This document shows, piece after piece, positions 42,097-50,534 of a stretch of 64,000 nt of DNA (within the stretch, counting starts at the first letter, position 1; each line of letters starts with the position of its first letter). Location of the stretch: assembly GCA_023666615.1 (NCBI GenBank), contig JAMPBQ010000008.1:1-64000 (forward strand). Direction: 5' to 3'. Origin of the DNA: Clostridium sp. (GTDB lineage Bacteria > Bacteroidota > Bacteroidia > Bacteroidales > Muribaculaceae). Both the position numbers and the translations under genes were made by a program. The notes under the pieces were generated by a model. That model did not search any database. It had not been told where the DNA came from and worked only from the letters and a program-made list of their open reading frames with translations.

Positions 42097-42118
42097 CCCC
42101 ACGAATTCATTCGTGGGG
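42097..42118 (-). terminator. Terminator downstream of the rubrerythrin gene
   Basis: CCCCACGAAT and ATTCGTGGGG form a perfect 10-bp stem with a 2-nt centre. On the minus strand it is followed by five T residues. It lies 91 bp after the rubrerythrin stop. Confidence 0.7.
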
Positions 42119-42209
42119 TTAGATAGATGAATCCGCTTTGCGGATTTGGTGTGCGCCGCTTTTAGGATCTTTTGCTGCGACAATGTTAAACCGCTTTGCG
42201 GTTGGGGTC

Positions 42210-42761
42210 TTACTTTTTGAAGAAGCGGTTGTAAAGGCCTTGGAAGCCCTGGCCGTGGCGAGCCTCGTCCTTAGCCATCTCATGCACAGTGTCGTGGATG
42301 GCGTCGAGGCCCTTCTCCTTTGCGTTCTTGGCGATGCGCATCTTGTCGGCGTTGGCGCCGGCCTCAGCGGCCATGCGCTTTTCGAGGTTGGTCTTGGTGT
42401 CCCAAACCACGTCGCCAAGGAGCTCGGCGAACTTTGAGGCGTGCTCAGCCTCTTCGAAGGCGTAGCGCTTGAAGGCCTCGGCGATTTCGGGATAGCCCTC
42501 GCGGTCGGCCTGGCGGCTCATGGCCAGGTACATTCCCACCTCGCCGCATTCACCGAGGAAATGGGCGTTGAGGTCCTTTATCATTTCTTCGTCACAGCCC
42601 TTGGCCACTCCGATTTCGTGCTCTGTCACGAACTGGAGCTCGGCTGTTTCGTCTACTTCCTTGAACTTGCTCTTGGGAGCGCCACATACGGGGCACTTTT
42701 CGGGAGCTTCGTCGCCTTCGTGTACGTATCCGCAGACGACGCAGATGAATTTCTTTTTCAT
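42210..42761 (-). CDS. Reverse rubrerythrin (rubredoxin domain first)
   Basis: The product has 183 residues from the ATG at 42759-42761. A rubredoxin-like iron site lies at the N-terminus (CVVC at 7-10, CPVC at 23-26). A four-helix di-iron domain follows with ECGEVGMYL and [13 protein letters not shown] (ExxH), then [17 protein letters not shown] with the second ExxRH site. In reverse rubrerythrins the rubredoxin comes first, and the proteins reduce peroxide in anaerobes with electrons from NADH via rubredoxin-type donors. The open frame upstream of the ATG is out of character. It is separated from the DUF5606 gene by 37 bp, and the two may be one transcript. Confidence 0.93.
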   Translation of the reverse strand: MKKKFICVVCGYVHEGDEAPEKCPVCGAPKSKFKEVDETAELQFVTEHEIGVAKGCDEEMIKDLNAHFLGECGEVGMYLAMSRQADREGYPEIAEAFKRYAFEEAEHASKFAELLGDVVWDTKTNLEKRMAAEAGANADKMRIAKNAKEKGLDAIHDTVHEMAKDEARHGQGFQGLYNRFFKK

Positions 42762-42798
42762 AATAATAGTTGGAAAATGTGAAATTGGTTTATTGCCT

Positions 42799-43218
42799 TT
42801 ATTCTTTTTCGGGAGCCTCGGCGGGGGCGTCTTCGACGAATTTGTCCCAGCCCGCGGCGATGAGGATGTTGTACCAGGAAAGGAGCTTTTTGATGTCGGT
42901 GGTGTAGACGCGGTCGCGGTCGAATGCGGGGAGCACTTCGGCGAAGAAATCGCGGATGGCCTGATCGGAACCAAGAGCCTTCACGTCGACGGGCTTGGCA
43001 TCGGCCTTATCACACACGGCCTGGAGCACTTGGGCCAATGGCACGTCGCCCTCAGTAGTGTAGATTGAGATGTCGGCCAGGGATATTACCTTGTCGTGGG
43101 CATATGCCGGCATGCGCTTTTTGGTCTGGAGCGATTCCACGATGAACATGTTTTTGCCGTTGCTTACCAGGCTGTAAAGGCCGGGCTTTCCGGCTATGGC
43201 CAATATTTTCTTAATCAT
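42799..43218 (-). CDS. DUF5606 family protein
   Basis: The product has 139 residues from the ATG at 43216-43218 ([20 protein letters not shown]). The start is an oligonucleotide-binding-like beta region, then [20 protein letters not shown] and [17 protein letters not shown]. The C-terminal half is helical ([20 protein letters not shown]) and ends in an acidic, Ala-Pro-rich tail. This matches DUF5606, a conserved Bacteroidetes family without known function. It is cytoplasmic. It is divergent from the Yip1-like gene. Confidence 0.88.
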   Translation of the reverse strand: MIKKILAIAGKPGLYSLVSNGKNMFIVESLQTKKRMPAYAHDKVISLADISIYTTEGDVPLAQVLQAVCDKADAKPVDVKALGSDQAIRDFFAEVLPAFDRDRVYTTDIKKLLSWYNILIAAGWDKFVEDAPAEAPEKE

Positions 43219-43261
43219 CAGAATTGGATTTATGATATGTTTCAAAAATAGAATTCGGCCA

Positions 43262-43269
43262 CAAAATTA
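43262..43269 (-). promoter_or_regulatory. -7 box for DUF5606
   Basis: The minus strand reads TAATTTTG, matching TAnnTTTG, 44 bp before the ATG at 43218. A TTTG-like site 22 bp upstream is 1-2 bp beyond the usual spacing. Confidence 0.5.
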
Positions 43270-43303
43270 GCAAATAGATTTCAAATATCCTCAAAAAAAT
43301 ATT

Positions 43304-43311
43304 TAACTTTG
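43304..43311 (+). promoter_or_regulatory. -7 box for the Yip1-smpB unit
   Basis: TAACTTTG lies 17 bp before the ATG at 43328, with TTTC 21 bp upstream in place of TTTG. It is divergent from the DUF5606 box. Confidence 0.55.
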
Positions 43312-43327
43312 CATAATTAAATTTTCA

Positions 43328-43873
43328 ATGGTTCTATTTTTCCGAAATATGATTCAGCTGATGCTCTCGCCTTCAAGGGGCTGGGAGGACGTTGCCGCAT
43401 CGGGACAAGACGCCTCGACGCTGCTGCGGCAGGGCGTAATTCCGTCGTTTCTGCTGGCCGCGGGATCAATTTTCGCCCAGCTGCTGTTTCATTTGCGGCT
43501 GGACACGGTAGACCTTTTTGTGGGCGCATTTGTTATATTCGTGTCGTATTTCGTGACCTTGGCCTTGGCTTATAGGGCGTTCTACGCCAGACTGAAGAAA
43601 TGGAACACGCGGACCGACCAGGGCCGATGCCGGATAGTGGCCGACTATGCGCTTGGGCTTATGGCGCTTACAACGATGATATGCAATTTCATGCCCATAA
43701 CATTGGGACTTGGGTATCTGCTGCCGCTGGCCATAACGCTGGTTGTATGGAAGGCAATGCCATACCTATCCGTGGCGGAGGATAGGGAGTATGATTTCTT
43801 GGGTCTGGCCTTTTTGGCCATAACCTTGCCGCCTATATTGATTCAGGCGTTCTTTTCTTGGGCGCTGCAATAA
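43328..43873 (+). CDS. Yip1-family membrane protein
   Basis: The product has 181 residues with five predicted membrane helices (LLAAGSIFAQLLF, FVIFVSYFVTLALAY, LGLMALTTMICNF, GLGYLLPLAITLVVW, LGLAFLAITLPPILIQ). The N-terminus MIQLMLSPSRGWEDVAASG matches the Yip1 family start, where the SPxxxWxxI-like motif precedes the first helix. The function in bacteria is unknown. The gene is 11 bp upstream of smpB and likely co-transcribed. An ATG at 43349 (M8) is also possible. Confidence 0.82.
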   Translation: MVLFFRNMIQLMLSPSRGWEDVAASGQDASTLLRQGVIPSFLLAAGSIFAQLLFHLRLDTVDLFVGAFVIFVSYFVTLALAYRAFYARLKKWNTRTDQGRCRIVADYALGLMALTTMICNFMPITLGLGYLLPLAITLVVWKAMPYLSVAEDREYDFLGLAFLAITLPPILIQAFFSWALQ

Positions 43874-43884
43874 CGAAAAAATGA

Positions 43885-44346
43885 ATGACAAAAATGGATG
43901 CAAAAGACGTAAACATAAGAAACAAGCGGGCTAAATACGATTATGAGATTGTAGATACGTTCACGGCGGGGCTTGTGCTGACCGGCACCGAGATAAAGTC
44001 GATCAGGCAAGGGCGCGCTTCGTTGGCGGATACGTTCTGCTATGTAGACAATGGGCAGGTGTGGGTGAAGAACATGCACATCGCCGAATATTTTTATGGG
44101 TCGTACAACAACCATGCGGCGCGACGCGAGCGGAAGCTTTTGCTTAACCGCAAGGAGATACGCGAGCTGGAGAAGAGCGGCAAGGAGGCGGGGTTCACCA
44201 TCGTGCCGCTTAGGCTCTTCATAAGCGAGCGCGGCTTCGCCAAGCTAGTGATCGGGATAGCCCGAGGCAAGAAGGAGTACGACAAGCGCCAATCGATCAA
44301 AGAGCGCGAGGACAAGCGCTCAATGGCAAGGATGATGATGAAATAA
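43885..44346 (+). CDS. smpB: tmRNA-binding protein SmpB
   Basis: The product has 153 residues. The characteristic blocks are [38 protein letters not shown], and a basic C-terminal tail [18 protein letters not shown] that enters the ribosome. SmpB brings tmRNA to stalled ribosomes; its RNA partner is the ssrA gene at 23.9-24.3 kb in this window. An ATG 3 codons on is an alternative start ([13 protein letters not shown]). It is flanked by the Yip1-like and glycosyltransferase genes in the same direction. Confidence 0.97.
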   Translation: MTKMDAKDVNIRNKRAKYDYEIVDTFTAGLVLTGTEIKSIRQGRASLADTFCYVDNGQVWVKNMHIAEYFYGSYNNHAARRERKLLLNRKEIRELEKSGKEAGFTIVPLRLFISERGFAKLVIGIARGKKEYDKRQSIKEREDKRSMARMMMK

Positions 44347-44367
44347 GAAAACCCAAAAGATTTCCCA

Positions 44368-45507
44368 ATGAAATTGCTTTTTGATTTACATGCCGCCCAA
44401 CCAAATTACAGCGGGGCATCCCATGGAGGAGGGAAATATGCCATCGCGGTTTTCTATGAGCTAATACGCAGGGGAGCAGAATTTGAATGTGTCTATGATT
44501 CAAGATTGCCATTGAGAAATGACATAAAGGAGGCTTTGAACATAAATGGGATAACATGCCATGACTTATCAAAGCAGACCATTGACCAAATAGTTGAGAA
44601 CCATGAAATAGATACATATTACAGCGCCAACTCAAAATCCAACTTGGCAAAAGGCATTCGAAATATTATAACGCTGCATGGGTTAAGGGGATATGAAATG
44701 CCTCGAGACTGGTGGATGCTAAAATATAAATCAACATCTTACCTTCAATTCAGAGTTCTTGTAGAGCTTTTGTTTGATGGATGGTGGAGAAGAAGGATGC
44801 TAAAACAGTTTCGAAAAGATTTGTTAAGGGATAATTTGGAATTTGTCGTTGTCAGCGAGCACACTAAATACTCTTGCTTATGCAATATTCCTGAGCTAGA
44901 AGAAAAAGACATAAAAGTTTTTTACAGCCCTTCTACCACAACTGAAAATTTCGGTTCGACGGAAGAAGACAAGGATGAAGCATACGTATTATTGGTGTCG
45001 GGGAATCGTTGTGAGAAGAATGCTTTGCGAGCAATAGCGGCGCTTGATGAAATATTTAGCGAGAGGCCAGAATATAGACGATACAATGTGATTGTGACTG
45101 GAGCTAAAGGCAATGAATTCCGTTATCGGATTAAGAATAAAGACAATTTTAAATTTCTTGGATATGTTGACGAGGGGAAGCTTGATTCCCTATACAGAAA
45201 TGCTGATTTATTTCTGTACCCCTCGATTAATGAAGGATTTGGCTATCCGCCATTGGAAGCTATGCGCTATGGGGTGCCAGTGGCGGCATCTCCAATAAGC
45301 AGCATACACGAAGTTTGCGGAGATGCGGCATTATATTTCAATCCGTTTGACTACAAGGAAATCAAGGGGAGGATTTTGAGGATGTTTTCTGATGGAGATT
45401 GTAGAGAACAGTATTCCCTGAAAGGACTTGAAAGATATAAACTCATAGAGAATAGGCAAAGAGAAGACCTTTCAAAATTAGTGGATTACATCTTTGGGGG
45501 GAAATGA
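44368..45507 (+). CDS. GT4-type glycosyltransferase
   Basis: The 379-residue, GT-B fold product has a C-terminal half typical of GT4: YVLLVSGNRCEKNALRAI, NVIVTGAKGN, FKFLGYVDEGKLDSLYRNAD, then LFLYPSINEGFGYPPLEAMR with the E-x7-E-like nucleotide-sugar site. The N-terminus has GASHGGGKYAIAVFYEL, where the acceptor domain begins. It probably builds envelope polysaccharide. Its DNA is AT-richer than its neighbours and it stands apart from any other polysaccharide genes, both signs of acquisition. It starts 21 bp after smpB and ends in a hairpin terminator. Confidence 0.88.
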   Translation: MKLLFDLHAAQPNYSGASHGGGKYAIAVFYELIRRGAEFECVYDSRLPLRNDIKEALNINGITCHDLSKQTIDQIVENHEIDTYYSANSKSNLAKGIRNIITLHGLRGYEMPRDWWMLKYKSTSYLQFRVLVELLFDGWWRRRMLKQFRKDLLRDNLEFVVVSEHTKYSCLCNIPELEEKDIKVFYSPSTTTENFGSTEEDKDEAYVLLVSGNRCEKNALRAIAALDEIFSERPEYRRYNVIVTGAKGNEFRYRIKNKDNFKFLGYVDEGKLDSLYRNADLFLYPSINEGFGYPPLEAMRYGVPVAASPISSIHEVCGDAALYFNPFDYKEIKGRILRMFSDGDCREQYSLKGLERYKLIENRQREDLSKLVDYIFGGK

Positions 45508-45510
45508 GAA

Positions 45511-45535
45511 AGGCTGCGCGGGGCGCAGCCTTTTT
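45511..45535. terminator. Hairpin terminator between convergent genes
   Basis: AGGCTGCGC, GGG loop, GCGCAGCCT, then TTTTT. It is 4 bp after the glycosyltransferase stop. On the other strand it could also end the lipoprotein gene, whose stop is at 45559. Confidence 0.8.
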
Positions 45536-45558
45536 GGTATGGGTTGGTTTTTTGGGGG

Positions 45559-46479
45559 TTAGTTTTGGAGATTGGGGGTGGTTGATGTCACGCTGACGCG
45601 GTAGGGGGTCTCTGTTGTCTGGTCGCCACGCTCGGACTTTATTGTGCAAGTGAACTGGAGGTTCATGTTGTTGCGGTCATCGGTGGTGCAGGAGAGATTG
45701 GTTATTGGGTAGTTAGGCATCGGGGTTGTGGAGTTGGAGCCAGTGATCAGGACGGGCTCAAGCTGGTCGATGCTGAAAACGGCTGTGCCATCGGCAGAGA
45801 ATGTGAAGGGGATGTTTTGGAAGCTCATGTTCAAGGCGGGCATAGCGGAAGCGAACTTAGCGCCTTGGATTATGATAGTGGCCTTCATTTCTTTAGTGTC
45901 GAAGCTGATGCCATAGATGGGCTCTTCGCCTGATGAAGGCGTGTAATTGTCTTGGCCTTCTGAAGAAACGATCGTTGTGCCCTGGTTGATTACGCTTGAT
46001 GGGGTGCTAACGATGCTGTATCCCTCAATCGTGTACTTGATATCGAAGAGGGGGAAGTAGAGGTTGTTGTCGATAACTCGATCAAGGATGCGGAAGGTGA
46101 ACCCTGTCAATGTGGGTGCCTGGAGGCCGGCGCTGGTTGTGGGCACAAGCATGGATTGGTTGATTTCAATCCAGCCGTTGGATTTCATTGTGAAGGGGAT
46201 GTTGGCTAGGGTTAGTTGGCCGAAGCTGGTGCCGTTGGGGAGCTTGATGCCTTCCATTGAAATGTTGGCGAGGCCCTGAGTGAGGTTTAGGTCGATGATG
46301 TAGCCAACGCCCGAGTTGAGCACGGTTTGGTCGGTGCTGTAGTCGTATGATACGTTTATGAAATTGGAGAGCGTCTGACGAGTGATATAGTCAGAGCTTC
46401 CGCCTGAATTGCAGGAAGATAGCATGCCAAGCGCAGCGGCTACGGATAAGACGAGCGCGAGAAAAATGGTTTTTTTCAT
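45559..46479 (-). CDS. Putative lipoprotein with repeated beta segments
   Basis: The product has 306 residues from the ATG at 46477-46479 (MKKTIFLALVLSVAAALG). The lipobox is MLSSC. The rest is Ser/Thr-rich beta sequence with two related stretches: MEGIKLPNGTSFGQLTLANI with PFTMKSNGWIEINQ, and IIIQGAKFASAMPALNMSFQ with PFTFSADGTAVFSI. This suggests two copies of a beta domain. The domain pattern resembles uncharacterised Bacteroidales lipoproteins; I cannot give a function. The longer upstream frame is excluded because the lipoprotein signal marks the start. Confidence 0.75.
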   Translation of the reverse strand: MKKTIFLALVLSVAAALGMLSSCNSGGSSDYITRQTLSNFINVSYDYSTDQTVLNSGVGYIIDLNLTQGLANISMEGIKLPNGTSFGQLTLANIPFTMKSNGWIEINQSMLVPTTSAGLQAPTLTGFTFRILDRVIDNNLYFPLFDIKYTIEGYSIVSTPSSVINQGTTIVSSEGQDNYTPSSGEEPIYGISFDTKEMKATIIIQGAKFASAMPALNMSFQNIPFTFSADGTAVFSIDQLEPVLITGSNSTTPMPNYPITNLSCTTDDRNNMNLQFTCTIKSERGDQTTETPYRVSVTSTTPNLQN

Positions 46480-46636
46480 TGTAAATTGGTATGTGTTTTG
46501 TGATTTCAAATTGATTTTGAGGGCAAATGTAGGGAAAAAATTTCTAATGTTTGTGGGAGTTAGCAATATTTTAGTATTTTTGGCGATGTTTTGATGCCAA
46601 GATTGAGGGGATTGAGGAGCTGCCGTGGATATAGAA

Positions 46637-46664
46637 CCACGGATTTCACTGATTACACGGATTT
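46637..46664. repeat. CACGGATT-type dispersed repeat
   Basis: This 28-bp copy differs from the one at 31890-31917 at only 2 positions. Confidence 0.65.
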
Positions 46665-46728
46665 TTTTAATATGGATTTTCGGGATTTCGATTTGACGGG
46701 ATAACGATTTTTTTTGTGCCACGATCGA

Positions 46729-46813
46729 CCTCTACGAGGCCGATTTTGCTTGGATGGGGGTAGACCCCAGGCTTTCGCCTGGGGTTAATCACGATTGCGG
46801 GGCCTACGGCCCC
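46729..46813. repeat. Three-hairpin interspersed repeat, copy 3
   Basis: CCTC-tac-GAGG (46729-46739), CCCCAGGC-tttc-GCCTGGGG (46765-46784) and GGGGCC-tac-GGCCCC (46799-46813). The stems of the third hairpin differ from the other copies in sequence but keep the tac loop, and the middle loop changed from tgc to tttc. This looks like compensatory change. Confidence 0.85.
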
Positions 46814-46940
46814 GCCTTTGCTTTTTGGGGGCTGGGGCTGTCACGATTGCCCGGCTGTAGGTTTCGCCTTTGCTTTTGGGGGATGTGGGGGCTGGGGCTA
46901 TTATGATTGTGGGGCTGTAGTTTTCGCATTTGTTTTTGGG
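46813..46940. repeat. G-rich near-tandem units
   Basis: Two and a half units of about 52-60 bp follow the pattern CGCCTTTGCTTTTGGGGG, GGGGCTGGGGCT, ACGATTGC or ATGATTGT, GGCTGTAG. They start inside the third hairpin of the preceding repeat and seem derived from it. Confidence 0.6.
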
Positions 46941-47093
46941 CGAGGGCGAGCAGAGCTCGCTAACTCAACGAAGGATTTTAGATTTTTTTGATTTCTGGGA
47001 TTTCGATTTGACGGGATAACGATTTGACGAGGGGTGGGGATGGATTTTTTTGTGTTTTTTTCAAGATAAGGGTGGATTGATGGATTTAATGGC

Positions 47094-47101
47094 TATCTTT
47101 G
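47094..47101 (+). promoter_or_regulatory. -7 box of the glycan operon
   Basis: TATCTTTG lies 63 bp before the first ATG at 47164. No TTTG is at the ideal distance upstream. Confidence 0.45.
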
Positions 47102-47163
47102 CATTGTGAAGTTTTTTACGGGGCTTTTTGCGGGCTCTGAAATTTTGTTAATTCTTTTTTGCT

Positions 47164-49452
47164 ATGGATAGATTGTTTTTTTGCTATGATGATTTGAAGG
47201 CGGCTTTGCGCTTTGGCCGTGACTGGAAGGCTGCTTTGGGCTTTGGCTGCGGACGGAAGGATGTTTTTGGTTTTGGAGTGAAGGCTGATTTTCTTTTTGG
47301 ACGTCTTGTCACTGGGGTTGCGGCTTTGTTGGCGGCAGTTTGCTGCTATGCGGGGAATCCTGTGGCAGGGATGCTGGAGCGCATTGACGAGGGGCTGTCG
47401 AAGAAGATCAAGCTTGAGGTGAAGAAGGGGGACAAGGACTTTTTTGAGCTTGACCAGGCAGGCGTCAAGCCAGTGGTTCGGGCCAACAATTATGTGAACT
47501 TGGCCACCGGCGTCAACTGGTACTTGAAGCACCATGCAGGCGTGCATCTTGGATGGAACAACATGCATCCGACGCTGCCGGCGGTTATGCCGGCAGTGGC
47601 AGAGAAGGAGTGCCACGAAACTGACCTGGGGCTGCGATATGATTTCAACTATTGCACATTCTCATACTCGATGCCCTTTTGGGACTGGAGCCGCTGGGAA
47701 GAAGAGATTGACTGGATGGCGATGCACGGAATCAACCTTCCGCTGGCGGCAGTGGGCCAGGAATGTGTATGGCGAAATGTGCTTCTTCGTCTTGGATACA
47801 CGGCAGACGAAGTGAACGAGTTCATATCAGGGCCGGCCTTCTTCGCATGGTGGGCGATGAACAACCTTGAAGGATGGGGAGGCCCGAACCCGGACTCATG
47901 GTACGAAAGGCAAGAAGAGCTGCAGAAGAAAATCGTGAAGAGGATGGCAGAATTTGGCATCAAGCCCGTATTCCCGGGCTATTCCGGAATGATGCCGCAC
48001 AACGCCGACGAGAAGCTGGGGCTAAACATCACCAAGCCGGCGAAATTATGGAACGGCTACCAGCGCCCCGCATTCCTTGACCCGACCGACGCGAGATACG
48101 CCGAGATAGCGGCCATCTACTATGAAGAATTAGAGAAGCTCTTCGGCAAAGGGGAATACTACTCTATGGACCCCTTCCACGAACTGTCGAACGCGGCAGG
48201 ATTTGACTTCGCCGCAGCCGGCAAGGCAGTGATGAAGGCCATGAAAGAGGCCAACCCGAAGGCAGTGTGGGTGGTGCAAGGGTGGACCGAGAATCCAAGA
48301 GAAGAGATGATAAACGAGCTCAACCAGGGCGACTTGCTGATACTTGACCTCTTTTCAGAGTGCAGGCCAATGTGGGGAATGGAGTCGATGTGGCAGCGCA
48401 AAGAAGGCTACATGCAGCATGACTGGCTATTCTGCATGCTGGAAAACTTCGGAGCCAACGTAGGGCTGCACGGCAGAATGGACCAGCTTTTAGAAAACTT
48501 CTACCAAACCCGCACCAATCCCTTGGCGAAAAACATAAAGGGCATAGGCCTGACGATGGAGGGCGCTCAGAACAACCCGGTGATGTTTGAGCTGATGTGC
48601 GAATTGCCGTGGAGGGCAGAGAGAGTGGAAAAAGGAGACTGGCTGAAAGAATACGCAAAGGCGAGATACGGCGCATCCGACCCTGCGATAGAAGAAGCAT
48701 GGAAAGTACTGGCAAACTCAATCTACAACTGCCCGCGCAGCAACAACCAGCAAGGGCCTCACGAATCAATCTTCTGCTCACGCCCGAGCCTTACGAGCTT
48801 CCAGGCGTCAAGCTGGTCGAAAATGGCGAACTACTACGATCCCGAAGACACGCGCCGCGCCGCAGAGCTGATGCTATCAGTTGCGGACAAATACAAGGGG
48901 AACAACAACTTTGAGTATGACCTCGTAGACATAGTAAGGCAATCGATTTCAGACCACGGCCGACTGACCTACAACCACGCGGTGGCAGACTTCAAGACCT
49001 TCAACCATGGAGGATTCAAGAGAAACAGCGAAAAATTCCTCAGGCTCATCCTGCTGCAAGATTCACTTCTGTCGACAAGGCCCGAATTTATGGTGGGGCC
49101 CTGGATAGAATTCGCAAGGAAAGCCGGCGCGACAGACGAAGAAAAGGACCAATACGAATGGAACGCCCGCGTGCAGGTTACGACCTGGGGCAACAGGACC
49201 TGCGCCGAGGCCGGACTAAGGGACTACGCCCACAAAGAATGGAGCGGCATGCTGAGCGACTTCTACTATCCGCGCTGGAAAGCATACTTTGAATCGCTGA
49301 ACGGCGAACTGAACGGAACAAAGGCAGAACAAATAGACTTCTACGCGATGGAAGAGCCCTGGACCTTGGCGCACAATCCTTACCCAACGAAAAGCCAGGG
49401 CAACTGCATAGAGATTGCCAAGAAGGTTTACGAAGAGGCATTTGCAGATTGA
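47164..49452 (+). CDS. GH89 alpha-N-acetylglucosaminidase (NAGLU-like)
   Basis: This product of up to 762 residues matches GH89, the family of human NAGLU. Typical blocks are NNYVNLATGVNWYLKHHAGV, YSMPFWDWSRWEEEIDWMAM, HGINLPLAAVGQECVWRNVL, YYSMDPFHELSNAAGFD and VQGWTENP. GH89 removes terminal alpha-GlcNAc from heparan-type or mucin glycans. The leader is odd: about 38 residues of Gly-Phe repeats (KAALRFG, KAALGFG, KDVFGFG) precede a normal signal peptide (LVTGVAALLAAVCCYAG). An in-frame GTG at 47278 would remove this part. It is the first gene of a five-gene unit, with a 1-bp overlap to the acetyltransferase gene. Confidence 0.92.
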   Translation: MDRLFFCYDDLKAALRFGRDWKAALGFGCGRKDVFGFGVKADFLFGRLVTGVAALLAAVCCYAGNPVAGMLERIDEGLSKKIKLEVKKGDKDFFELDQAGVKPVVRANNYVNLATGVNWYLKHHAGVHLGWNNMHPTLPAVMPAVAEKECHETDLGLRYDFNYCTFSYSMPFWDWSRWEEEIDWMAMHGINLPLAAVGQECVWRNVLLRLGYTADEVNEFISGPAFFAWWAMNNLEGWGGPNPDSWYERQEELQKKIVKRMAEFGIKPVFPGYSGMMPHNADEKLGLNITKPAKLWNGYQRPAFLDPTDARYAEIAAIYYEELEKLFGKGEYYSMDPFHELSNAAGFDFAAAGKAVMKAMKEANPKAVWVVQGWTENPREEMINELNQGDLLILDLFSECRPMWGMESMWQRKEGYMQHDWLFCMLENFGANVGLHGRMDQLLENFYQTRTNPLAKNIKGIGLTMEGAQNNPVMFELMCELPWRAERVEKGDWLKEYAKARYGASDPAIEEAWKVLANSIYNCPRSNNQQGPHESIFCSRPSLTSFQASSWSKMANYYDPEDTRRAAELMLSVADKYKGNNNFEYDLVDIVRQSISDHGRLTYNHAVADFKTFNHGGFKRNSEKFLRLILLQDSLLSTRPEFMVGPWIEFARKAGATDEEKDQYEWNARVQVTTWGNRTCAEAGLRDYAHKEWSGMLSDFYYPRWKAYFESLNGELNGTKAEQIDFYAMEEPWTLAHNPYPTKSQGNCIEIAKKVYEEAFAD

Positions 49453-50534
49453 TGAGAAACAATAGCGCGAGAATATACGCAATAGACGCACTGCGCGGCC
49501 TGACGGTGGCGGCGATGATAGTGGTGAACAATGCCGGAGGCAAGCAATCCTACGCTTGCCTGCGGCATTCCGACTGGAATGGGCTGACCTTGTGCGACAT
49601 GGTGTTTCCATCGTTTTTATTCCTCGTAGGGCTATCCACATACATATCATTCTCCAAGACCGGCTTCGCCTTCACATCGGCGGCTGTGCAAAAGATATTG
49701 AAACGCACCCTCCTTATCCTATTGATAGGGTGGGGCATTCACTTTATAGAGATTCTATGCCACGGCGAAACGCAACTATGGGGGCACTTGAGGCTGACCG
49801 GCGTGCTGCCCAGAATAGGGATATGCTACTTCTTCACGGCGATGTTGGCCATAAGCGTCGGCAAGAAAGCCATATACGCCATAATCATAGGACTTTTGGC
49901 AACGTATTCCATAATCCTGATTTATGGCAATGGATACGCCAACGACTTCACCAATATCATATCAAAGATAGACCATGCCATATTGGGCGAAGGACACATA
50001 TACACAAAGAGGCCAATAGACCCCGAAGGGCTTTTGGGTTCGATTTCCGGCATAGCGCATACACTGATAGGATTCTGCTTTGGCGGCATCCTGATAAGAA
50101 AAGGAGAGCGGCTTGACGACAGGCTGCTTCTGTCTATGGCCGTGGCCTTCGGGATGCTCCTATGCGGCTGGGCTGTGGCGGCCGGACTGCCGATAAACAA
50201 GAGGATTTGGTCGCCATCCTATGTGCTGACATCCTGCGCTCTGACCGCCATGGCGCTTTCGACGATAGGCTATCTTACAGACATAAAAGGGGAAAAGGCC
50301 GCGTTTCGTTTTTTTGACGTATTCGGGGTTAATCCCCTTTTCCTGTACGTACTAAGCGAATTGGCGTCGATAGCCTTGGGGGAAACCGGATTGAAGGGCA
50401 TAATTTATGCTGGGATTCATCGAATTATCGCAGACCCATGCGCATCCTCCGCGGCGTACTCCATGCTGCTGATGATGGCCATGTGGTGCGCAGGGTATCC
50501 GCTTTACAAAAAGAAAATTTATATAAAGATATGA
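49452..50534 (+). CDS. HGSNAT-like membrane acetyltransferase (DUF5009/DUF1624)
   Basis: The 360-residue, about 10-helix protein starts at the ATG at 49452, overlapping the GH89 stop by one base (TGATG). The start IYAIDALRGLTVAAMIVVNN and the loop HSDWNGLTLCDMVFPSFLFL match human heparan-alpha-glucosaminide acetyltransferase, whose loop reads HASWNGLTVADLVFP; the active His is H39 here. The human enzyme moves acetyl from cytosolic acetyl-CoA to terminal glucosamine across the membrane, making the substrate of NAGLU. The neighbouring GH89 gene suggests the same sequence of steps, though bacterial members of this family are not proven to acetylate glycans. Confidence 0.88.
   Translation: MRNNSARIYAIDALRGLTVAAMIVVNNAGGKQSYACLRHSDWNGLTLCDMVFPSFLFLVGLSTYISFSKTGFAFTSAAVQKILKRTLLILLIGWGIHFIEILCHGETQLWGHLRLTGVLPRIGICYFFTAMLAISVGKKAIYAIIIGLLATYSIILIYGNGYANDFTNIISKIDHAILGEGHIYTKRPIDPEGLLGSISGIAHTLIGFCFGGILIRKGERLDDRLLLSMAVAFGMLLCGWAVAAGLPINKRIWSPSYVLTSCALTAMALSTIGYLTDIKGEKAAFRFFDVFGVNPLFLYVLSELASIALGETGLKGIIYAGIHRIIADPCASSAAYSMLLMMAMWCAGYPLYKKKIYIKI

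Larger units (their letters stand above)
41881..42209. other. Gene-free stretch with a hairpin repeat
   Basis: Between the efflux operon and rubrerythrin lie a three-hairpin repeat (42000-42082), a strong terminator (42097-42118) and two small CCGC-ttt-GCGG hairpins (42131-42145 and 42189-42203). No gene is seen; open frames here arise from the repeats. Confidence 0.7.
46682..47025. repeat. 29-bp direct repeats bounding a repeat cluster
   Basis: The same 29 bases, beginning GGGATTTCGATTTGACGGG and ending GATTT, occur at 46682-46710 and 46997-47025. Between them are 286 bp containing the hairpin repeat and the G-rich units. Confidence 0.85.
46480..47163. other. Repeat-rich intergenic region
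   Basis: 684 bp with no gene. In order it holds a CACGGATT-type repeat (46637-46664), a 29-bp direct repeat (46682-46710 and 46997-47025), a three-hairpin repeat (46729-46813), G-rich near-tandem units (46813-46940) and a possible promoter (47094-47101). Confidence 0.75.

Noticed and set aside
42119..42418. Short open frame downstream and opposite phase to rubrerythrin
   Set aside because: It overlaps the rubrerythrin gene in another frame and its unique part is the CCGC-GCGG hairpins.
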